Positions 37,965 through 42,154 of a stretch of 42,154 nucleotides of DNA are shown here, one piece after another. The notes below the pieces were generated by a model. It searched no databases. It was given only the letters and a program-made list of their open reading frames with translations, and had not been told where the DNA came from. The first letter of the stretch is position 1. Every line of letters starts with the position of its first letter. This stretch comes from a virus, in the IMG/VR virus record IMGVR_UViG_3300034280_000140, positions 1 through 42,154 of that record; one strand, given 5' to 3'. A program made the position numbers and the translations under genes.

Positions 37965-38838
37965 GACTCCGTGGTACCTGAAGAACTACAAAGAGTCTTT
38001 GACAAAGCGTGGACGAGTTATCCCTGTTGTTGAGCGCGAACTCACTCGCAAGGTGACTGAGCGCAATGCTCACCGTGATACAGACCACCTGCACCCCAGT
38101 GACTTGTCCAAGAAGAACTGGTGCCCAAGAGCGTCGTGGTACCGCATTACTGGTGCTCCTAAGACAGCAGAGTCTTTCTCGTTTCAGCGCCTAAACGTCT
38201 TTGAAGAAGGCCACAGCATCCACAATAAGTGGCAGACATGGTTGTGGGATGCAGGACTGCTTATTGGGCGCTGGGTGTGTCACGCCTGTGACAACTCTTG
38301 GTTCGCCAAAAGCCCTGAAGGGTGTTTGAGTTGTGGTTCGTCTAACATCTCGTATCGTGAAGTGCCCATCCGCGATGACGAGCACCACATCATTGGGCAC
38401 GCTGATGGAGAGATTGAAGACGATAAGGGTAGGGCACTCATTGAGATCAAGAGCGTAGGCATCGGCACTGTTCGATTTGAGAAGCCTTCGCTGTTCGATG
38501 ACTACCAGAGTGGCAAGTTGTCTATTGATGATGTGTGGAAGAACATAAAGACCCCTTTTGCATCGCACATTCGCCAGGGCAACTTGTACATGCACTGCCG
38601 CAAGGTAGACACCATCGTGTTTATCTACGAGTGGAAGCCCACTCAGGCAGTCAAAGAATTTGAGGTACGCCTCAACTCTGACATTGTTGCCCCTATGCTA
38701 AAGGGTTGTAAGCAAGTGATGTCTCATCTGGAGAGTAGCACTGTCCCTGATCGCCCTTCCTGGGCTGTAGGTAAGTCCTGTGACGGGTGTAAGTGGTGCG
38801 AGTTCAAGAAGGAGTGCTATGAGAGTTCTCAGCCGTGA
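37957..38838 (+). CDS. Cas4/RecB-like exonuclease with iron-sulphur and zinc-finger cysteines
   Basis: 293 residues. The PD-(D/E)XK core is 'GHADGEIEDD' (D150) and 'ALIEIKSVG' (E163-x-K165). One N-terminal Cys (C56, 'NWCPRASWYR') and a C-terminal group C275, C278, C281, C287 ('CDGCKWCEFKKEC') match the 4Fe-4S staple of Cas4/AddB-type nucleases. An extra zinc finger (C108, C111, C123, C126; 'CHAC' and 'CLSC') is inserted before the core. Phage Cas4-like enzymes process DNA ends for recombination. No cas1, cas2 or CRISPR array is present here. Confidence 0.85.
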   Translation: MTETPWYLKNYKESLTKRGRVIPVVERELTRKVTERNAHRDTDHLHPSDLSKKNWCPRASWYRITGAPKTAESFSFQRLNVFEEGHSIHNKWQTWLWDAGLLIGRWVCHACDNSWFAKSPEGCLSCGSSNISYREVPIRDDEHHIIGHADGEIEDDKGRALIEIKSVGIGTVRFEKPSLFDDYQSGKLSIDDVWKNIKTPFASHIRQGNLYMHCRKVDTIVFIYEWKPTQAVKEFEVRLNSDIVAPMLKGCKQVMSHLESSTVPDRPSWAVGKSCDGCKWCEFKKECYESSQP

Positions 38839-39319
38839 AGTGCCTACAGAAGACACTCCGCTATCACGCTTCAAGCGCCAGTTCTCGCTTCCAGATCGAC
38901 CCACCGATACACTGCCTGACCTGCCTCACAACCTAGATGACCTCTGTGATGCTGATCTCATGGAGCATTACCGTGAGTTCGTCGCTTGGGTGTCATTCGC
39001 CAAAGCCGAATTGGTCAAAGCAGAGATTGACGAGGAACGGGCAGCGCACGATTGCAAGGTGGTGGAGTCGAAGGCACTGATCGGCCAGTGGAGCGCAGAG
39101 GCCAAAGGTGATCGTGTAACCCTGGCCAAAGCCCGTAGGGATGTAGACCCCAAGGTACTGGACCACCAGGAAGCCCTGCTGAAAGCACGTGCTTATCGTA
39201 AGTTGGCAGACGCTATGTTTGATCGCTGTGATCGTGGCGCGCAGTTGCTATCACGAGAACTATCAAGGCGAGTAGGTTCTGGACATCGTGATAATAGAAA
39301 TGCTAGGATGAGCGCATGA
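38819..39319 (+). CDS. Unknown helical protein (166 aa)
   Basis: ATG 38819, 20 bases inside the nuclease gene's end, has AAGGAG correctly placed. The product is mostly helical and charged: 'MRVLSREVPTEDTPLSRFKR', 'DLMEHYREFVAWVSFAKAEL', 'RVTLAKARRDVDPKVLDHQE' and a basic end 'LLSRELSRRVGSGHRDNRN'. The layout resembles small phage recombination-associated proteins, but nothing specific can be assigned. Overlaps the next gene by four bases. Confidence 0.65.
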   Translation: MRVLSREVPTEDTPLSRFKRQFSLPDRPTDTLPDLPHNLDDLCDADLMEHYREFVAWVSFAKAELVKAEIDEERAAHDCKVVESKALIGQWSAEAKGDRVTLAKARRDVDPKVLDHQEALLKARAYRKLADAMFDRCDRGAQLLSRELSRRVGSGHRDNRNARMSA

Positions 39320-39597
39320 CCTTCTATGACACTACTCGCCCCATCCCAGTACCTGACAAGTACTCAAAGGGGTTCAGCAGCGGGAGCACTACTACTACTA
39401 CGCTTACCTATCCAATAACGCCCAATGGCGTGTGGGCTGCATACACGGATTACCCCACCCTGTTTGAGATGGACCCCCCTGTTGTGCTATTCGGCAGCGA
39501 ACTAGAGGCCTTGCGGTACGCCATCAAGGACACCTCACGGGTTGTCAAAGTGGCGTTTGTACCCTTTGGGGTATCGCTAGCAACCAAGTTGATCTGA
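39316..39597 (+). CDS. Small hypothetical protein (93 aa)
   Basis: ATGA overlap with the previous gene. 'FYDTTRPIPVPDKYSKGFSS' followed by a run of five Thr, then 'NGVWAAYTDYPTLFEMDPPV' and 'GSELEALRYAIKDTSRVVKV'. The last part, strand-helix-strand with 'ALRYA', is similar in style to small phage proteins that carry a 'F.se.eAlryA' element. Function unknown. TGATG junction with the next gene. Confidence 0.6.
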   Translation: MTFYDTTRPIPVPDKYSKGFSSGSTTTTTLTYPITPNGVWAAYTDYPTLFEMDPPVVLFGSELEALRYAIKDTSRVVKVAFVPFGVSLATKLI

Positions 39598-39761
39598 TGG
39601 CCATTGGTAGTGAAGCCCCGATTGGGGAACGGTTCTCTACCTGGGGTGCTATGTCCTCTGCCGAGCGCTCCGAGTGGTTTGAATACATGCGCACTGAGTG
39701 GTCCCCCAACCTCATGGCTGGGTACGCGACCCTTGTGGATAGGGTGTCTAACTGTGGCTAA
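39597..39761 (+). CDS. Small hypothetical protein (54 aa)
   Basis: ATG 39597 shares its first base with the last base of the previous stop. The 54-residue product contains 'RFSTWGAMSSAERSEWFEYM' and 'MAGYATLVDRVSNCG', three Trp and an amphipathic helix. Its stop overlaps the next GTG by eight bases. The perfect end-to-end packing supports it. Function unknown. Confidence 0.6.
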   Translation: MAIGSEAPIGERFSTWGAMSSAERSEWFEYMRTEWSPNLMAGYATLVDRVSNCG

Positions 39762-40116
39762 TACGGCTAAGCAAAAAGGCACCACGATGGAGACCCTCGT
39801 TCGGGAGTACCTGAACGATCACGGGTTTCTACACGCCCACCGCACACCCCTTCAGGGTGGTGGAGACACCGGTGACATCAACGGGATCGTCAATGAAGCC
39901 GGTCGTAAAGTAGCGGTGCAGGTAAAGAACCAGCGCAAGTTCAACCTGAGCGGTTGGTTGGATGACACGGTTGAGCAGGCCCGTAGGTTAGGTAACGCTG
40001 TTCCTGCGCTTATTGTTAAGCGGCCTGGTAAAGGCAAAGCCAACCTAGGTGATACCTACGTTGTTATGCGGCTTAGTGACTTGGTTGACCTTCTAAAAGA
40101 GGCCAACTACCACTAG
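39754..40116 (+). CDS. PD-(D/E)XK nuclease, resolvase/restriction-like (120 aa)
   Basis: GTG 39754 is chosen because it overlaps the previous stop as in neighbouring junctions. 'QKGTTMETLVREYLNDHGFL' (Glu 13), 'GGDTGDINGI' (D41) and 'RKVAVQVKNQRKFNLSGWLD' (Q56-x-K58) form a PD-(D/E)XK core in which the usual Glu is Gln, a known variant. 'LGDTYVVMRLSDLVDLLK' closes the fold. Similar proteins are annotated in phages as Holliday-junction or endonuclease-like. This is the third such nuclease within 2.5 kb. Confidence 0.75.
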   Translation: MANTAKQKGTTMETLVREYLNDHGFLHAHRTPLQGGGDTGDINGIVNEAGRKVAVQVKNQRKFNLSGWLDDTVEQARRLGNAVPALIVKRPGKGKANLGDTYVVMRLSDLVDLLKEANYH

Positions 40117-40123
40117 TATTGAT

Positions 40124-40145
40124 CCAACTACTTGTTCCTAGTTGG
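40124..40145 (+). promoter_or_regulatory. Inverted repeat in the leader of the SpoVS-like gene
   Basis: CCAACTA-cttgttcc-TAGTTGG forms a 7-bp perfect stem that ends nine bases before the ATG at 40155 and contains its Shine-Dalgarno region (TTGGAG). It may act as an operator or an RNA hairpin controlling translation. CCAACTAC also occurs once at 40103-40110. Confidence 0.4.
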
Positions 40146-40154
40146 AGTACTAAC

Positions 40155-40439
40155 ATGTCACACGATTTCAGTTCTGACGATATTGTCAAAGTGTCTGCCA
40201 CCAGCAGTCCCCAAAGTGTTGGGTCGATTGTAGCCCGAGCGGTTGTGGCAGGCCAGACGCCTAAAATGCGAGCCATTGGAGCGGGTGCCGTCAACCAGGC
40301 GGTTAAATCATGTGCTATTGCACGTGGCTTTGTTGCCCCGAGAGGTATTGACCTTTTGTTTACCATTGGCTTTGATGACATTGAAGGGGATAACGGTGAA
40401 TCCATCTCCTCCATTTCATTTAAGCCTGTTATTCGGTGA
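40155..40439 (+). CDS. SpoVS-like protein (stage V sporulation protein S family)
   Basis: 94 residues from ATG 40155, with GGAG upstream; in-frame codons before it would read through the hairpin. Residues ~11-94 match the SpoVS family nearly end to end: 'VKVSATSSPQSVGSIVARAV', 'MRAIGAGAVNQAVKSCAIAR', 'GFVAPRGIDLLFTIGFDDIE' and a closing strand 'SISSISFKPVIR'. SpoVS is a small Alba-like, probably nucleic-acid-binding regulator in sporulating and some non-sporulating bacteria. A phage copy could alter host gene expression or chromosome architecture. It stands alone with its own leader and is not overlapped by neighbours. Confidence 0.88.
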   Translation: MSHDFSSDDIVKVSATSSPQSVGSIVARAVVAGQTPKMRAIGAGAVNQAVKSCAIARGFVAPRGIDLLFTIGFDDIEGDNGESISSISFKPVIR

Positions 40440-40484
40440 CGTGGTAAAATACCTTAGACAATTCCGTTAAGAATGAGGTGTCTG

Positions 40485-42154
40485 ATGGCGTCTAACGACG
40501 ATACTACCGAGGATTCTCCACTAGCAAAGTACATTGAGCCAGCGCTAGCGTCCTACCTGTCGACGGTCCGCCGTGGAGCCAACCAGACTCGGTCGGAAGC
40601 CACCTCTCAAGGGTTTTCAGACCCATCTAAGTATGTCGCTGATATGCGCGCCCGTATCAGCGCCCGTAGGGACGCTCGTGCAGCAGAGCGTGCGACCTCC
40701 TCAGACTCTGATTTAGATCAGAGTCTGGCAGAAGAGTCGGTTGCCCGTGCAGGACGTAGTGCCGCCATGTATAAGTCAGAACGTCTTATAAAGTCAAATA
40801 AGATGAGGCAACCAACACCTGGTGGCGGCGATCTAGTAGACGCTATGAACACGTCTAACATGCTAGATGAGCAACTAGAAAATGAAGTACTTAATTACTC
40901 AGGAGAAAAAGCGCCAATAAAAAAGGCACTGAATGACCTTCAGTTTTGGATGGAGGGCAACCCCGACAATATGTCGAATGATGAGATCCGAGAGGCTGGT
41001 GGCCTTGAGGCCATCACTAGAGATCGTATTCCCGACTTTAGTGGGTCACGAAACAACTCACCCCGTCCCGTTCTTCGCGCACGCATCGGCAAAGCTTATG
41101 ACGACTATGGTCCCACCTCTGACCAAGAGATGGTACCCCCGACTAAGCAAGAGTGGGATGCCAGCGTTGAGCTGACAAGATCGAAGCAGAACCAGCGTGC
41201 GTATAACAAGCGAAAAGAAGGTGATGGTACCTCAAGTGGCAAAGCTGCGGTAGTACAAAAGCGTTCAGAGCAGGCTGCTAATCTACGAAGCAGGGGGCGC
41301 ACCGCTCAAGCAAAGGTCCTTGAGGACGCTAACGCGCAAGAGGAGGCCAACCCTGGGTCTACTACAAGAGATACAGTGGCAACTAACTCCGGTAATGATC
41401 GTGCTTACCGGGTTCTTCCTGCTTCACCTAAGGTGATAGGGTCTGCGTGGCTTCGGAGCAGCAACGCTGAGGCTCGCAGGGCCGGGGGTGGTCTTACTCC
41501 CGCAGAGCAGGCTACCGTAGGCGCTCTTGTTGAAGATAAGAACAAGCGTATACAGAATATGATGACGACACCTCCAGGTGGTCGTCCCACCCGCACTACC
41601 GGTGGTGGTCGAGTTGGCAGGGGTGAAGTGACCCCCGACAACGTGGTAGCGACGAGGATAACAGTGCCGCTCCGTCGACTGCAGCAAGAAACGAATGAGA
41701 TTGAAAACCTGCAAGGCCAAGTAGATGCGCTGTCAGGTAAGGCAGATAAAGATTCGGTTACTGCTAAAAGGGACCTTAGGGCGAGGATCAATACTCGTAA
41801 ACGTGGCACCTCTGAAAAGGTGAGCACTTATAACATCCTTGGTAAGGATGGGAAAGTGGTACAACCTAATAAGTACGTTGTTGCAGACGTTAACTCTGTT
41901 GAGCCATTGAATCAAGGCCTCAACGTTGAGGGTGTGGGACAATACCCCTCTAATCGCGAACTGAAAGCCTTGCCCGAGTCTCAGGGTGTCCCTTCAGGGG
42001 TAGTTCAGCGGTCCACAAGGTCTCGTGGGTATGCGATGCGCAATACCAACCGATTTGGAAAAGACTACGGTAAGCCTACTGGCGAGCGCGGTTCGTACCC
42101 AGTACGCTCACAAGGTAACCCCACACCACAACCAACCACCGCCCCTGCTATGTC
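40485..42154 (+). CDS. Large Arg/Lys/Ser-rich protein, incomplete at right edge (at least 556 aa)
   Basis: ATG 40485 follows GAGGTG and the frame stays open to the window end. The product is polar and mostly disordered in appearance: 'KYIEPALASYLSTVRRGANQ', 'DMRARISARRDARAAERATS', 'PGGRPTRTTGGGRVGRGEV' and a coiled 'LRRLQQETNEIENLQGQVDA'. Long stretches of basic helix alternate with Gly/Thr linkers. No enzyme motif is visible. Candidates are a virion-internal or scaffold-type protein or a DNA-associated protein; none can be supported. The remainder lies outside the window. Confidence 0.75.
   Translation, partial: MASNDDTTEDSPLAKYIEPALASYLSTVRRGANQTRSEATSQGFSDPSKYVADMRARISARRDARAAERATSSDSDLDQSLAEESVARAGRSAAMYKSERLIKSNKMRQPTPGGGDLVDAMNTSNMLDEQLENEVLNYSGEKAPIKKALNDLQFWMEGNPDNMSNDEIREAGGLEAITRDRIPDFSGSRNNSPRPVLRARIGKAYDDYGPTSDQEMVPPTKQEWDASVELTRSKQNQRAYNKRKEGDGTSSGKAAVVQKRSEQAANLRSRGRTAQAKVLEDANAQEEANPGSTTRDTVATNSGNDRAYRVLPASPKVIGSAWLRSSNAEARRAGGGLTPAEQATVGALVEDKNKRIQNMMTTPPGGRPTRTTGGGRVGRGEVTPDNVVATRITVPLRRLQQETNEIENLQGQVDALSGKADKDSVTAKRDLRARINTRKRGTSEKVSTYNILGKDGKVVQPNKYVVADVNSVEPLNQGLNVEGVGQYPSNRELKALPESQGVPSGVVQRSTRSRGYAMRNTNRFGKDYGKPTGERGSYPVRSQGNPTPQPTTAPAM

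Noticed and set aside
37957-38838. Possible CRISPR-Cas adaptation module because of the Cas4-like protein
   Set aside because: No cas1, cas2 or CRISPR repeat-spacer array is present. The gene sits in a RecA/resolvase operon, where Cas4-like nucleases are normal phage recombination genes.
1-42154. tRNA genes, integrase, lysogeny repressor, insertion sequences
   Set aside because: I looked for cloverleaf-like gaps, TTCRA loops, recombinase motifs and transposase genes. Gene-free stretches are too short or contain only the hairpins listed, and no protein matched.

Overview
The window is a contiguous piece of the genome of a tailed bacteriophage with a contractile tail (myovirus morphology). The left half carries a complete contractile-tail module: sheath, tube, frameshifted chaperone, tape measure, LysM hub protein, gpD-like hub, spike, gp25-like wedge, J-like and I-like baseplate proteins. 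The right half carries a phage-encoded replication and recombination module: helicase loader, DnaB-like helicase, primase, SNF2-type helicase, ssDNA-binding protein, family A polymerase, RecA and three PD-(D/E)XK nucleases. I see no integrase, lysogeny repressor, tRNA or CRISPR array, so a virulent lifestyle is likely. The moderate GC content, frequent GTG starts and small-gene families are compatible with an actinobacterial host, but the sequence does not prove the host.

Layout. Positions 1-200 hold the 3' end of a probable major capsid gene and its terminator. Positions 247-4524 hold head-tail connector genes, with a His-rich receptor-binding protein gene inserted among them. Positions 4524-19429 are the tail and baseplate module. 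Positions 19441-20532 hold a holin candidate and a protein of unknown function. Positions 20544-20664 contain several hairpins ending in a bidirectional terminator. Positions 20669-21443 are the only minus-strand genes: four tiny proteins, three of them lysine-rich. Positions 21444-21688 are a structured, gene-free regulatory region. Positions 21689-28662 are replication genes, with a candidate origin (three 22-bp iterons) inside the initiator gene. Positions 28655-32303 are a chain of tiny overlapping genes, most of which begin with the same start cassette. Positions 32340-40439 hold DNA polymerase, recombination and nuclease genes and a SpoVS-like gene. From 40485 a large unidentified gene runs off the right edge.

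How the genes work together. Adsorption would use the His-rich fibre tip and a second fibre fused to the spike. Wall penetration is probably aided by two muralytic domains in the tape-measure protein. Replication appears self-contained: initiator with its origin, loader, helicase, primase and polymerase. Recombination and processing genes (RecA, Cas4-like nuclease, resolvase-like nucleases) lie downstream.

The least ordinary parts are the start-cassette gene array (28.6-31.9 kb), the +1-frame tail chaperone extension, the intragenic iteron origin, the spike/fibre/S74-chaperone fusion, the two-enzyme tape measure, and the phage SpoVS gene. All family assignments come from reading motifs and gene order by eye; no database search was run.
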